Origin: Candidimonas sp.
GTDB lineage: Bacteria > Pseudomonadota > Gammaproteobacteria > Burkholderiales > Burkholderiaceae_B
DNA length: 42,435 bases
Reading direction: 5' to 3'
Assembly (NCBI GenBank): GCA_004297945.1
Contig: SCRC01000083.1
Location: forward strand, 1 to 42,435
The notes under the pieces are model-generated. The model was not told the origin of the DNA and ran no database searches. It worked only from the letters and a program-made list of their open reading frames with translations. Both the position numbers and the translations under genes were made by a program. Numbering within the stretch: the first letter of the stretch is position 1; each line of letters opens with the position of its first letter. This document shows, piece after piece, positions 8,205-17,149 of this stretch.

Positions 8205-9067
8205 GGCTGCGATCGCACTGAAATTTCACCGATGGAAACGGCTGTTTCCCCTTCGACATTACGCACTCGAAGCTGCCCCAATGTATTGATGCCACAGGCA
8301 ATGCCAGCGCGCACGATCCGCCCGCCTTCGAGCACATTGATGTGTTGGCCGGCCAGGGCATCGGAGCAGGCATAACGTGCCGGCAGGGTGTCAAAGCCGT
8401 CGCGCACGGCCTGGTTGAAGCTGGCCGACCATGCATTTGCGATGGCGGCGACCATATTACTGGTGCAAGCCGTTGCGGCCTGCGTATCTTGCGCGGCGAT
8501 TTCAGACCAATCGGCAATTTGCCGATTCAGCGATTGGCTTAGTGCTCGGGCATCTTCCAGATTAATACCTATGCCGACGATCACGACGTGGTGGTCTGGC
8601 GCCAGGTGCGCCGTCCCCGCGCGAGTAATTTCGACCAATATGCCGGCCAGTTTGGAAAATTGCCAATACACGTCGTTAGGCCATTTCATGACGAGGCGGT
8701 TACGGTGCGCGGGGCCGATCAGTTCACGCAGGGCTTCGCAGGCGGCCACGCCAGCCAGCGGCGAAAGCGTTGGCAGTTGTTTTGGTGGCAAAAATACATC
8801 GAAGGCACAGGAAAACATCAAGTTGGCGCCGCTGCGGTTTTGCCAGGTGCGGCCGGCGCGTCCGCGCCCACTTTCCTGCAAGTGCGCGCCGAGCAGCCAG
8901 GGCCGGGCCATGGGTTGCGCATTGTTGCGCGCCCGTGCAAGCAGATCGCCGTTGGTGGAGACCGTGCGTTCAACCCACTGGATATGCCTGAAGTTAGGCA
9001 AGGCCAGCCTCAGGCTCGCGGCCATTGGTTCGGGCTGCGGCAGAACGGGGGTGGATGGCGCTGGCAT
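8201..9067 (-). CDS. birA: Biotin-[acetyl-CoA-carboxylase] ligase
   Basis: A 288-residue biotin protein ligase attaching biotin to the carboxylase carrier protein. The ligand-binding motif GRGRAGRTW (about residues 68-76) and the catalytic KWPNDVYW (about 125-132) are intact, as is the C-terminal SH3-like domain. There is no N-terminal helix-turn-helix, so it is a monofunctional class I ligase and not a biotin repressor. It is the first gene of the minus-strand run birA-coaX. Confidence 0.93.
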   Translation of the reverse strand: MPAPSTPVLPQPEPMAASLRLALPNFRHIQWVERTVSTNGDLLARARNNAQPMARPWLLGAHLQESGRGRAGRTWQNRSGANLMFSCAFDVFLPPKQLPTLSPLAGVAACEALRELIGPAHRNRLVMKWPNDVYWQFSKLAGILVEITRAGTAHLAPDHHVVIVGIGINLEDARALSQSLNRQIADWSEIAAQDTQAATACTSNMVAAIANAWSASFNQAVRDGFDTLPARYACSDALAGQHINVLEGGRIVRAGIACGINTLGQLRVRNVEGETAVSIGEISVRSQP

Positions 9068-9178
9068 CGTGAGTAATAGGATGTTGTAATGGTGGTTGGG
9101 CCAGCGGCAGAACCGCTGGGTACCGAGAGTCTACCCGATGTTGTTCTAATTGGACTCATTTTCCCGTCTTGATGTCTT

Positions 9179-9823
9179 ATGCCTGTGTTTGCTAAAAATG
9201 CCGTTTTCCAGGGCTTGGCCGGAGCTATCGACTGCACAATCGATTGGCCTGACGGTCCCCTGAGAGGTTGGGCTCTGGTCTTGCATCCGCACCCCTTGTA
9301 CGGCGGCGCACGCGATAACAAGATTGTGACAACCATTGCGCGCGCCTGCGCGCAGCGGGGCCTGGTGGCGGTTAGGCCCAATTTTCGCGGTGTCGGCGCC
9401 TCAGCCGGAGAGTTCGATAAGGCGGTGGGTGAAACGGCAGACATGCACGAACTGGTAACGCAGTTTTCGGCAGCCAACCCCGAGCTGGCCAATGGTCAAT
9501 GGGTGCTGGCGGGGTTTTCCTTTGGGACAGCGGTGGCGGCGCAGCTGTATACGGGCTTGGCGCAACAGCAGAAGAAGACGCCTGACGCGCTCATATTGGC
9601 GGGTGTGGCGGTAGATCGTTTCAAGTTTCGAGATCCTGTTGTTCCAGAGAATACGTTACTGATCCACGGTGAGCAGGACGAAGTGGTTCCCTTGCCGGAG
9701 GCGATGGACTTTGCGCGTGCGCACGGCTTGCCGGTTGTTGTCGTGCCTGATGCATCGCATTTTTTTCACGGTCGCCTGATTACGCTAAAGCTATTGCTAC
9801 AGCAGTGTTTGGCTGCGCTGTAA
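9179..9823 (+). CDS. Alpha/beta hydrolase (COG2945-like)
   Basis: A 214-residue alpha/beta hydrolase without a signal peptide. The oxyanion-side HPHPLYGGARDNKI and RPNFRGVGAS are typical of this small hydrolase group. The nucleophile elbow is GFSFGT, the acid is probably Asp in HGEQDEVVP, and the histidine lies in PDASHFFHG near the C-terminus, so the triad is complete. The substrate is unknown. It lies 141 bases ahead of the dacC start, with its own stop at 9823 and a likely dacC promoter in between. Confidence 0.82.
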   Translation: MPVFAKNAVFQGLAGAIDCTIDWPDGPLRGWALVLHPHPLYGGARDNKIVTTIARACAQRGLVAVRPNFRGVGASAGEFDKAVGETADMHELVTQFSAANPELANGQWVLAGFSFGTAVAAQLYTGLAQQQKKTPDALILAGVAVDRFKFRDPVVPENTLLIHGEQDEVVPLPEAMDFARAHGLPVVVVPDASHFFHGRLITLKLLLQQCLAAL

Positions 9824-9887
9824 TTTGTTGGAAAATCCAGTATCAACTATTTTCAGGTTTGGGCTCTGAATTCACGGACGAGTCGTT

Positions 9888-9914
9888 TTGTCCCGGGCAG
9901 GCTCTGCCTATAAT
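9888..9914 (+). promoter_or_regulatory. Candidate sigma70 promoter of dacC
   Basis: TATAAT at 9909-9914 is preceded by TTGTCC at 9888 with a slightly short 15-base spacer. It would give a leader of about 45 bases to the dacC ATG at 9965. The -10 is perfect and the -35 is weak. Confidence 0.4.
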
Positions 9915-9964
9915 GGAGTTTTGCCGTTCAGGCCTTTACGCTTGGATCATTTTTGGGAAAGTCG

Positions 9965-11278
9965 ATGACCTATTCAGTTCGTTTTCGTTCAGCTCGCTTT
10001 CTTGGTGGCAAAGGCTTCCGTTATGTTGTTGCCGGGCTTGCGTTGGCCCTTGCTCCCCTGATGTCAATGGCGCAAAAATCGCCTTCCGCTGTTGCGCCAC
10101 CTGCCACCGCCGCAGTGGCTGCACCCGCGTCTGCGCCTGTACCTGCTGCCGCGAACATCATGGCTCCTGTGGCGGCTGCCGCCGGAACATTGGCCATGGC
10201 GGGAGATTTGTCCTCGGTTCCCGCCCCAACCCTGGACGCCAAGGCGTGGCTGGTTCTGGATGCCACCAGCGGCCAAATCATTGCCGCATCGAATCCCGAC
10301 GAAAGAATTGAACCGGCGTCGCTGACCAAACTCATGTCGGCCGATATTGTGTTCGATGCGCTCGACAATAAGCGTCTTACGCTGGATCAAACCGTTAATA
10401 TTTCCAAGAAAGCGTGGAAAACGGAAGGCTCGCGCATGTTTGTCAAGCTCAATTCCCAAGTAACCGTGGACGATTTATTGCAGGGGCTGGTTGTGCAGTC
10501 GGGCAACGATGCAACGGTTGCGCTGGCCGAGGCCGTAGCGGGCAGTGAATCGGCTTTTGTGGCTTTAATGAATCAGGAAGCCGCCCGGATAGGCATGAAA
10601 GACACACATTTCGCCAATTCAACCGGGCTGCCCGACCCCAATCATTACACGACCGTACGCGATTTGGGCATCCTCGCCAACAGCCTGCTGCACAAGCATC
10701 CGCAGTACATGCGCTATTACAAGGAAAAGGAATTCACTTATAACAAAATCAAACAGCTCAATCGTAATCGCCTGTTATGGATCGACCCCACCGTCGATGG
10801 CCTGAAAACCGGCCACACTCAATCGGCAGGTTTTTGTCTAGTCGCAACCGCTGTGCGCAATGACCGCCGCGTGGTGGCCATCGTTGTCGGGACGGCGAGC
10901 AACTCGGCTCGCACCGAAAGCACCCTGAAACTGCTGAATTGGGGTTTCCAGAATTTCGACACTATCAAACTGTTCGATACGGAACATCCAGCGGTACGCG
11001 CCAAGGTATGGGAAGGGCAGGCCGAAACGGTGGGGCTCGGCGAAATGCAGCCGATCTGGATTACTGTGCCGCGTGGCAAAGGCCCCAATGTCAAGCCGGT
11101 GGCCCAATACACGCAGCCGCTCATTGCACCGCTCAAGAAAGGCACCAAGGTAGGTACCGTCTCCTTGTCGCTCGATGGCAAAGTGCTGCGCCAGGATTCG
11201 CTGCGGGTCCTGAATAATGTGCCCGAGGCCGGATTCTTCGGGCGTGTTTACGATAAAATCCGTCTTATGTTCCACTAA
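9965..11278 (+). CDS. dacC: D-alanyl-D-alanine carboxypeptidase (PBP5/6 type)
   Basis: A 437-residue low-molecular-weight penicillin-binding protein that trims the terminal D-Ala from peptidoglycan pentapeptides in the periplasm. It has a basic N-terminus and hydrophobic signal (YVVAGLALALAPLMSMA) followed by an unusual Ala/Pro-rich linker of about 60 residues. The active-site motifs are S119-L-T-K122, S179-G-N181 and K281-T-G283. A PBP5 C-terminal beta domain and a final amphipathic stretch (VYDKIRLMF) for membrane attachment follow. The ATG at 9965 follows GGGAAAG and is preferred to an upstream TTG. It heads the dacC-dat-DUF493-lipB run. Confidence 0.92.
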   Translation: MTYSVRFRSARFLGGKGFRYVVAGLALALAPLMSMAQKSPSAVAPPATAAVAAPASAPVPAAANIMAPVAAAAGTLAMAGDLSSVPAPTLDAKAWLVLDATSGQIIAASNPDERIEPASLTKLMSADIVFDALDNKRLTLDQTVNISKKAWKTEGSRMFVKLNSQVTVDDLLQGLVVQSGNDATVALAEAVAGSESAFVALMNQEAARIGMKDTHFANSTGLPDPNHYTTVRDLGILANSLLHKHPQYMRYYKEKEFTYNKIKQLNRNRLLWIDPTVDGLKTGHTQSAGFCLVATAVRNDRRVVAIVVGTASNSARTESTLKLLNWGFQNFDTIKLFDTEHPAVRAKVWEGQAETVGLGEMQPIWITVPRGKGPNVKPVAQYTQPLIAPLKKGTKVGTVSLSLDGKVLRQDSLRVLNNVPEAGFFGRVYDKIRLMFH

Positions 11279-11306
11279 TTTTCAAACGGATTACAAGGCA
11301 TAACTG

Positions 11307-12173
11307 ATGATTCCAGACGTTGATTGCGACAGTATTGTTTATTTGAACGGTGACTACGTTCGTTTGGGTAATGCCAAAGTTTCAGTGTTGGATCGCGGGT
11401 TTATTTTCGGCGATGGCATATATGAAGTCGTGCCGGCCTACGATCGCAAGCCTTTTCGCATGGCTTCGCACCTCGCGCGTCTGGAACGCAGCCTCGCGGC
11501 TATCGGCATCAAGGCTGATCGCTCCCGCGATGATTGGGAAAAGCTGGTGCTCGATATGCTCAAACGATCGCCCACGGCGGATTGCATGGTGTATCTGCAA
11601 GTGACGCGTGGCGTGGCCAAGCGTGACCACGGGTTCCCCAAGAGGGCGATTGTGCCCACAGTGTTTTGCATGGTGTCGCCGTTTACGAGGCCGGATGCTC
11701 CCCATCGCGAACAGGGGCTTTCCGTGGTCAGCATGCCCGACCTGCGTTGGTTGCATTGCGAGATCAAGTCCGTGTCGCTGCTGGGCAATGTACTGGCCAA
11801 GCAGCATGCTGTTGAGGCTGGCGTGGACGAAGTCGTGCAGTTTCGCGACGGTTTTCTGTCTGAGGGGTCGTCCTGCAATATATGGGTGGTCAAAGGCGGC
11901 GCGCTTCTTGCTCCGCCGCGCAATAACCTGATTCTCGAGGGGATACGCTACCGCTTTCTCGAAGAGCTGGCCGGCGATGCCGGCGTGCCATTCGAGTCGC
12001 GTCCAGTGTCTGAAGCCGAGGTTGAGCAGGCTGATGAGCTGATGCTGTCGTCGGCCACCAAAGAGGTCTTGCCTATTGTTTCCTACAATGGCAAGCCCGT
12101 GGGTAGCGGCAAACCGGGCGCCGTGTACGCCAAATTGCGTGCGGGCTACGACAGGGCTATCGCCGCGCTTTAA
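11307..12173 (+). CDS. dat: D-amino-acid (D-alanine) transaminase
   Basis: A 288-residue class IV PLP aminotransferase. The PLP lysine is Lys154 in CEIKSVSLLGN, and LDRGFIFGDGIYEV near residue 28 is the family signature. EGSSCNIWVV and the C-terminal SSATKEVLPI with cofactor-phosphate contacts are also present. D-alanine transaminase makes D-Glu and D-Ala interconvertible for peptidoglycan, which fits its place 28 bases after dacC. Branched-chain aminotransferase is the main alternative, but the IKS-LLGN pattern favours the D-amino acid enzyme. Confidence 0.87.
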   Translation: MIPDVDCDSIVYLNGDYVRLGNAKVSVLDRGFIFGDGIYEVVPAYDRKPFRMASHLARLERSLAAIGIKADRSRDDWEKLVLDMLKRSPTADCMVYLQVTRGVAKRDHGFPKRAIVPTVFCMVSPFTRPDAPHREQGLSVVSMPDLRWLHCEIKSVSLLGNVLAKQHAVEAGVDEVVQFRDGFLSEGSSCNIWVVKGGALLAPPRNNLILEGIRYRFLEELAGDAGVPFESRPVSEAEVEQADELMLSSATKEVLPIVSYNGKPVGSGKPGAVYAKLRAGYDRAIAAL

Positions 12174-12186
12174 CGGCCAACGTGCC

Positions 12187-12462
12187 ATGCCCCCAATCCC
12201 GCCTGAACAGTCTCTAATCGAGTATCCAAGTAATTTCCCGATCAAGGTCATGGGCAAGTCGCATCCTGATTTCGCGCAGACCATGACCGAATTGGTTTTG
12301 CAGTTCGATCCGGGGTTCGATCCCGCGTCTGTGGAAATGCGTCCCAGCACCAGCGCCAATTACATAGGCCTAACGTTTACCGTGCGCGCCACCTCGCGCG
12401 AGCAGTTGGATAACTTGTACCGTGCCCTGCATGCACACCCGATGGTGGCGATAGTCTTGTAA
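12187..12462 (+). CDS. ybeD: DUF493 (YbeD-like) protein
   Basis: A 91-residue ACT-like small protein of the UPF0250 family. The core (YPSNFPIKVMGK, then VEMRPSTSANYIGLTFTVRATS and LYRALHAHPMV) is the YbeD pattern. The ATG at 12187 is used because sequence upstream in frame overlaps dat and is not family-like. Its stop overlaps the lipB ATG by one base (TAATG). The ybeD-lipB pairing is conserved in proteobacteria; the exact function is unknown. Confidence 0.88.
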   Translation: MPPIPPEQSLIEYPSNFPIKVMGKSHPDFAQTMTELVLQFDPGFDPASVEMRPSTSANYIGLTFTVRATSREQLDNLYRALHAHPMVAIVL

Positions 12463-13175
12463 TGGTGACCATCAACTGGAGGAAGCGGCCGGCCGAGTAT
12501 CTTGAAGTCTGGCAGGCCATGCAGGCTTTCACAGAGGCGCGCGACGGGCAGACGCCCGACGAAATCTGGCTGGTCGAGCATCGACCGGTGTATACCTTGG
12601 GACAGGCCGGCCGTCCCGAGCATATTTTGCACTGCGGATCGATTCCGGTGGTGCAATCGAATCGAGGCGGGCAAGTCACTTATCACGGTCCTGGCCAAGT
12701 CCTGGCCTATTGCCTGATCGATTTGCGACGGCTGGGCATTTATGCCAAAGAATATGTGGAGTTGCTCGAAAACGGCGTGATCGGGGTATTGAAGGAGCTG
12801 GGGCTGACCCAGGCCTGCCGTAAGTCCGGCGCGCCCGGCGTGTATGTGCCTGTGCGGGACGAGGCTCGCGTGGCCCTAACTTCGTCTCTTGTACCCTGGG
12901 GGGGGGGCGACCCGGAGCACGAAGACGATCTGGCCAAGATTGCTGCCCTGGGCATCAAGATCCGCCACGGTTGCGCCTATCACGGCGTTGCACTGAATGT
13001 GGCCATGGATTTGTCGCCTTTTCTGGGCATTAATCCATGCGGCTACGAAGGTTTGCGCACCGTCGACTTGCAGACTTGCGGCATATCAATACCGCTTGAG
13101 CAAGCCGGCGATCTGCTGGCTCTGAGATTGAGTCAGGCCTTCGAGGGATATTCCGAAGGCAGGCGAATTATGTAG
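12462..13175 (+). CDS. lipB: Octanoyltransferase (lipoate biosynthesis)
   Basis: A 237-residue enzyme transferring octanoate from acyl carrier protein to lipoyl domains. RGGQVTYHGPGQ (about residues 68-79), the catalytic Lys159 in DLAKIAALG and Cys193 in INPCGYEG are present. An extra segment at about residues 130-156 sits between GAPGVYV and the catalytic Lys. It is encoded across an uninterrupted run of ten G (12898-12907, reading W-G-G-G), a potential slippage site upstream of both catalytic residues. The stop TAG is provided by the first TGTAGC of a REP-like array. Confidence 0.92.
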   Translation: MVTINWRKRPAEYLEVWQAMQAFTEARDGQTPDEIWLVEHRPVYTLGQAGRPEHILHCGSIPVVQSNRGGQVTYHGPGQVLAYCLIDLRRLGIYAKEYVELLENGVIGVLKELGLTQACRKSGAPGVYVPVRDEARVALTSSLVPWGGGDPEHEDDLAKIAALGIKIRHGCAYHGVALNVAMDLSPFLGINPCGYEGLRTVDLQTCGISIPLEQAGDLLALRLSQAFEGYSEGRRIM

Positions 13176-13330
13176 CTACAGGCCTGTATCGACAGGCCTG
13201 TAGCGACAGGCCTTGTGCCTGTCATCTATGCAAGATACCGTCTTCTATTTCAAGGTTTTGCCAGCCACAAAGGGTGGCGCTACATAACCTCCCGGTTGGT
13301 CTTTGTAGCAGCACCTCTTGTGGGTGCCAA
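13171..13330. repeat. REP-like array: C type with tandem 5' arms, then two degenerate A-type copies
   Basis: Three 14-bp units (start 13172, 13186 and 13200; last unit GTAGCGACAGGCCT) lead into a single closing 3' arm, giving the hairpin GACAGGC, CTTGT, GCCTGTC at 13205-13223. A degenerate reversed copy (about 13258-13285) and a forward A-type copy (about 13302-13328, stem imperfect) follow. The first unit contains the lipB stop codon. The 257-bp gap to the next gene holds little else. Confidence 0.8.
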
Positions 13331-13432
13331 GGCAGCGGTCACGATACCACCAGCGTAAAATACAAACTCATTTGTTTTCAGTGGTGGGCAAGCAGAAAGC
13401 TTCCCGCTTCGCATCGCTAACAGGAGAACAGA

Positions 13433-14221
13433 GTGTCCACATCAGAGCCAGCACAACTATTGGTGGATCGGGTCGATGGGGTTGCCACCCTGACGCTGAA
13501 TCGGCCGGATCAATTCAATGCCCTGACCGAAGAACTCCTGGCTCAGTTGCAAAGCAGCCTGGACGTGTTGGCGCAGGATAATGATTTGCGTTGCGTGGTG
13601 CTTGCCGGCGCCGGGCGGGCGTTTTGCGCCGGTCATGATTTGAAGCAGATGCGCGCTGCATCCGACCGTAATTACTACGAGCAGTTGTTTGCGCGTTGTG
13701 CAAGGGTGATGCAAAGCCTGGTCGCGTTTCCTGTGCCGATCATTGCCAAAGTGCATGGGATGGCAACCGCTGCGGGTTGCCAGTTGGTGGCCAGCTGCGA
13801 CCTGGCCATTGCCGCCGATACAGCCAAATTCGCCGTATCGGGGATTAATGTTGGTTTGTTTTGTTCGACCCCTGCGGTGGCCTTGTCGCGCAATGTGTCA
13901 GCCAAAAAGGCCTTTGAAATGCTGATGACCGGCCGCTTCATCAGCAGCTCCGAAGCCATGGATAATGGCCTGATCAATCAGGCGGTGGCGCCCGAGCAGC
14001 TTGACACCGCCGTGGCGGCCCTGGTGCAGACCATTTGCGCGAAAAGCCCGGTGGCGGTGCGTACCGGCAAGGCCATGTATTATCGCCAACGCAGCATGGC
14101 CCTGGCTGATGCCTACGATTATGCCGGCAGTGTCATGGCGCAGAACATGATGGCTCAGGACGTGGCCGAAGGCATCGATGCCTTCACGCAAAAGCGCCCG
14201 CCTGTATGGCGGGGTTGCTAA
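13433..14221 (+). CDS. Enoyl-CoA hydratase/isomerase family protein, ECHDC3-like
   Basis: A 262-residue crotonase-fold protein with a GTG start preceded by AGGAGA. VLAGAGRAFCAGHDLKQM forms the first oxyanion-hole loop. The canonical catalytic glutamates are missing: the segment that usually reads GGG-x-E is AAGCQLVASCDLA, and the second position is in GLFCSTPAVALSR with no Glu. This matches the ECHDC3 subgroup rather than a classical hydratase, so hydratase activity is doubtful. It lies between lipB and lipA, flanked on the left by repeats, which interrupts an otherwise common gene order. Confidence 0.87.
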   Translation: MSTSEPAQLLVDRVDGVATLTLNRPDQFNALTEELLAQLQSSLDVLAQDNDLRCVVLAGAGRAFCAGHDLKQMRAASDRNYYEQLFARCARVMQSLVAFPVPIIAKVHGMATAAGCQLVASCDLAIAADTAKFAVSGINVGLFCSTPAVALSRNVSAKKAFEMLMTGRFISSSEAMDNGLINQAVAPEQLDTAVAALVQTICAKSPVAVRTGKAMYYRQRSMALADAYDYAGSVMAQNMMAQDVAEGIDAFTQKRPPVWRGC

Positions 14222-14321
14222 TACTGACCTTCCCCAAAGGGAGATTAGGCGCGCTGGCAGGCAGCGGGTTAAAATGGCTGTTCTATGAATGCATGGCCTG
14301 CGTCTTGCCGCAGGAAGCCGT

Positions 14322-15320
14322 ATGACCACACCCGTCGAACAGTCTCTTGGCCACGAAGCCGCAGCGCAGCCGCCCGCTTACGATCCCACCCAGAAGCAGA
14401 AATCCCAGGCTAAAACGTCGCGCATTCCTATCAAGGTTGTGCCGGCCGAACGCCTCAGAAAGCCAGACTGGATCCGCGCCAAGGCGCCGGTCGCGGGCTC
14501 GCGTTTTTACGATATCAAGCGCATCTTGCGCGAGCATCATCTGCATACGGTTTGCGAAGAAGCGGCGTGTCCCAATATTGGCGAATGTTTCGGCAAGGGC
14601 ACGGCCACCTTCATGATCATGGGCGATAAATGCACCCGCCGCTGTCCTTTTTGCGATGTAGGCCATGGCCGTCCCGATGCGCTGGATGAAAACGAGCCGG
14701 AAAACCTGGCACGCACCGTTGCAGCCTTGCGGCTTTCGTATGTGGTGATTACGTCTGTCGATCGCGACGATCTGCGCGATGGCGGGGCGGGTCATTTCGT
14801 GGCATGCATACGCAAGGTGCGCGAATTGTCTCCGGGCACACGCATTGAAGTGTTGGTTCCCGATTTTCGCGGCCGTCTCGATCGTGCGCTCGAAGTGCTC
14901 AATGGCGGCCCTCCCGACGTAATGAACCACAACCTTGAAACCGTGCCACGCCTGTACAAGCAGGCCCGGCCCGGGGCCGATTACCAGCACTCGTTGACCC
15001 TGCTTTCAGAGTTCAAGAAAGTGCATCCCAGCACCCCGACCAAATCGGGGTTGATGCTGGGCCTGGGCGAAACCGACGAAGAAATCCTGCAAGTCATGCG
15101 TGATCTGCGCTCGCACAATGTCGATATGCTGACCATCGGCCAGTATTTGCAGCCCTCCGAGCATCATCTGCCGGTGCTGCGTTATGCGCCGCCTGACATC
15201 TTCGACATGCTCAGGCGCGAAGCCCTTGCCATGGGTTTCAGCCATGCGGCGGTAGGCGCCATGGTGCGCTCTTCGTATCATGCCGACGATCAGGCTCACG
15301 CGGCGGGTCTGGTCTTTTAA
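14322..15320 (+). CDS. lipA: Lipoyl synthase
   Basis: A 332-residue radical SAM enzyme inserting two sulfurs into octanoyl-lipoyl domains. The auxiliary-cluster cysteines are C78, C83 and C89 ([12 protein letters not shown]). The radical SAM cluster cysteines are C104, C108 and C111 (CTRRCPFC), and RSSYHA near the C-terminus supplies the serine ligand. The ATG at 14322 is chosen because CAGGAAG precedes it; an in-frame ATG at 14289 lacks a site. It works directly after LipB, encoded upstream. Confidence 0.95.
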   Translation: MTTPVEQSLGHEAAAQPPAYDPTQKQKSQAKTSRIPIKVVPAERLRKPDWIRAKAPVAGSRFYDIKRILREHHLHTVCEEAACPNIGECFGKGTATFMIMGDKCTRRCPFCDVGHGRPDALDENEPENLARTVAALRLSYVVITSVDRDDLRDGGAGHFVACIRKVRELSPGTRIEVLVPDFRGRLDRALEVLNGGPPDVMNHNLETVPRLYKQARPGADYQHSLTLLSEFKKVHPSTPTKSGLMLGLGETDEEILQVMRDLRSHNVDMLTIGQYLQPSEHHLPVLRYAPPDIFDMLRREALAMGFSHAAVGAMVRSSYHADDQAHAAGLVF

Positions 15321-15374
15321 GCTTCGGCGCTCCAGGCGAGCGCCCGCTAATTCGTAAAGCGGCCCTTTTGCCGG

Positions 15375-15899
15375 CTAACGCACGTCATCCGACTGGATTT
15401 CCAGCGCCTCCAGAAAGCGCGCCACCATGTTGTAGGTGGCGATGGTGGCGGTTAACTCGACCAGCCGCCCGGCGTCGAAATGCGGCTTGACGGCCGCGAA
15501 GACCTCTTTGGGTACGTGTACGTGGCGTGTCATGGCGTCCGTGTAGGCCAGCACGGCGCGTTCTTGCTCGTTAAAAACCGTAGATGTTTCCCATTGATCA
15601 AGCGCATCAAGCTGCCCTTGCGTCATGCCTTCTTTAAGAGCAATGGGAGCATGCTGGTCGGCTTCGTACGGTGCGCCGTTCAGGATGGCGATACGCATGA
15701 TGACCATTTCGCGCAGTTTGCCCGACAAGGTGCTGCGTTGCCGGATGCCAGTCAGGTGGCTGAGCCAGCCACGCGCTACCTCGGGGCTGTGCAGCAGCAT
15801 TTGATACAGGTGCAGAACGCTTCCACGCTCGGCCACGATTTGCTCGACAAGCGGCCTGACGTCGGGATGGTTCAGGTCGGCGTACGGGAGGCGGGCCAT
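15375..15899 (-). CDS. Carboxymuconolactone decarboxylase family protein
   Basis: A 174-residue all-helical protein of the CMD/AhpD-like superfamily. LSGKLREMVIMRIAILNGAPYEADQHAPIA is spread over the region where AhpD proteins carry a CxxC, but here no cysteine pair exists and an E-A-D-Q-H pattern replaces it. It is therefore unlikely to be a thiol peroxidase. LVELTATIATYNMVARFL near the C-terminus is typical of the family. Substrate unknown. It is convergent with lipA and downstream of the gltK-like permease. Confidence 0.8.
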   Translation of the reverse strand: MARLPYADLNHPDVRPLVEQIVAERGSVLHLYQMLLHSPEVARGWLSHLTGIRQRSTLSGKLREMVIMRIAILNGAPYEADQHAPIALKEGMTQGQLDALDQWETSTVFNEQERAVLAYTDAMTRHVHVPKEVFAAVKPHFDAGRLVELTATIATYNMVARFLEALEIQSDDVR

Positions 15900-15927
15900 G
15901 GTTGTCCTTCTAGGGTAGGATCAATGA

Positions 15928-16605
15928 TCAAGTGTTATGTTGGTAGCGCTTCACAACTAAAGACACCGAGTAGCAGATAATAAAATATACCAGACCGACG
16001 AAGAACAGGGCTTCGACCACGGCGCCGTTGCGCTCACCGACGCCGTAGGCCTGCCCGAAAAAATCGGCCAGGGCGACGACATAGACCAACGACGTGTCCT
16101 GGAACAGGATGATGCCCTGAGTCAGAAAGAGCGGCAGCATATTGCGAAATGCCTGCGGCAAGATGATCAGGCGCATGGATTGAGAATAGGTCATGCCCAG
16201 GGCGAAGGCGGCGTGTTGCTGGCTGCTGGAAATGCTTTGAATTCCGGCGCGGATAATTTCCGAATAGTAGGCCGCCTCGTAGAGCGCAAACGCGACCAGT
16301 GCCGACACCAGGCGCATATCGGTGGCGCTGGACAAGCCAAACAGCGTCTGTAGAAAGTCCGGTACGATCAGGAAAAACCACAGCAGCACCATGACCAGCG
16401 GCACCAGGCGAAATGCGGTGACATAAGCGACCGCGAGCACATTCAATGTTTTATAGGACGACAAGCGCATCAGTGCGATCAGCGTGCCCCAGACGATGCC
16501 TGCCGCCATCGCCGTAAAGGTAATTTCCAGAGATACACCCATGCCGCGGCCCAATAGTTTGAACGCGCTTTGGTTTAGCCAGTTGAAATCGAATCCGTAG
16601 ATCAT
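15928..16605 (-). CDS. gltK: Polar amino-acid ABC transporter permease (GltK-like)
   Basis: A 225-residue HisM/GltK-type inner-membrane permease. It begins [12 protein letters not shown] at an ATG preceded by CAGGAAA, has several transmembrane helices, and carries the EAA loop [21 protein letters not shown] followed by [12 protein letters not shown]. The same frame runs open upstream to 17136, but that extension is unrelated sequence. The partner permease upstream is only a 3' fragment, and no binding protein or ATPase gene lies nearby, so this intact permease is probably orphaned by a deletion. Confidence 0.85.
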   Translation of the reverse strand: MIYGFDFNWLNQSAFKLLGRGMGVSLEITFTAMAAGIVWGTLIALMRLSSYKTLNVLAVAYVTAFRLVPLVMVLLWFFLIVPDFLQTLFGLSSATDMRLVSALVAFALYEAAYYSEIIRAGIQSISSSQQHAAFALGMTYSQSMRLIILPQAFRNMLPLFLTQGIILFQDTSLVYVVALADFFGQAYGVGERNGAVVEALFFVGLVYFIICYSVSLVVKRYQHNT

Positions 16606-16607
16606 GG

Positions 16608-16870
16608 CTATTTCCTGAACGACAGGCCGGGGATGTGGCAAAGCCGTTCTATGCGCCACATGAGCACCATGACGCACACGCTGATCAGGGCGTAGAGCAG
16701 CGTAACCGCTATAAACGATTCGTAGGAATGTGCCGTGTAGTCGACCAGTTGGCGCCCCTGCGCGGCCAGTTCCATCAACCCGATGGTCGAGGCGATCGCC
16801 GAGTTCTTGAATATGTTCAGGAATTCGGACGTAATGGGCGGCAGCACGATGCGAAACGACACGGGCATAC
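16608..16870 (-). pseudogene. Truncated amino-acid ABC permease (3' end of a gltJ)
   Basis: From about 16868 the frame reads [20 protein letters not shown] and continues through [20 protein letters not shown] to a final transmembrane helix ([21 protein letters not shown]). This is the C-terminal third of a GltJ-type permease, ending two bases before the gltK-like ATG. The N-terminal two thirds are missing. At the break the DNA continues into aminotransferase sequence in a different frame, so no intact protein can be made. Confidence 0.75.
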
Positions 16871-17055
16871 GCAATCTGGTCGAGCTGTTTCTTGATGGCT
16901 TCGATAATGGCCGGATGGCCATGACCAAGGCACGATACCGCAGCGCCGCCCGATGCGTCGATATAGCTTTTGTTGTTCTGATCGAATACCTCTATGCCTT
17001 GCCCGCGCACGGCGATATCAAGATGCTTTTTGGGGTTGCGGTGAAAAACATGATC
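16865..17055 (-). pseudogene. Fragment of a class III aminotransferase (N-terminal part)
   Basis: The minus-strand frame reads [20 protein letters not shown], then [20 protein letters not shown] and [20 protein letters not shown]. This is the N-terminal domain of a class III PLP aminotransferase with the [18 protein letters not shown] hallmark. After QIAYA, where family members continue with HTSFF-like sequence, it turns abruptly into the other reading frame of gltJ. No start codon in family position is evident. The fragment and the gltJ tail are joined at about 16864-16874. Confidence 0.7.
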
Positions 17056-17149
17056 GAGGTGCTGATTGAGCAGTTGGTGGTTAAAAGCGGCAAACACGCA
17101 GCGGGCCAGATTGAGCGCACCGAAATGCAATTGCATCAGACAGGCGCGT

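Noticed and set aside
15928..17136. A single 402-codon frame joining aminotransferase-like sequence to the permease
   Set aside because: The middle part is gltJ read in the wrong frame and the gltK-like protein has its own ATG and Shine-Dalgarno at 16605, so the long frame is an accident of the deletion.
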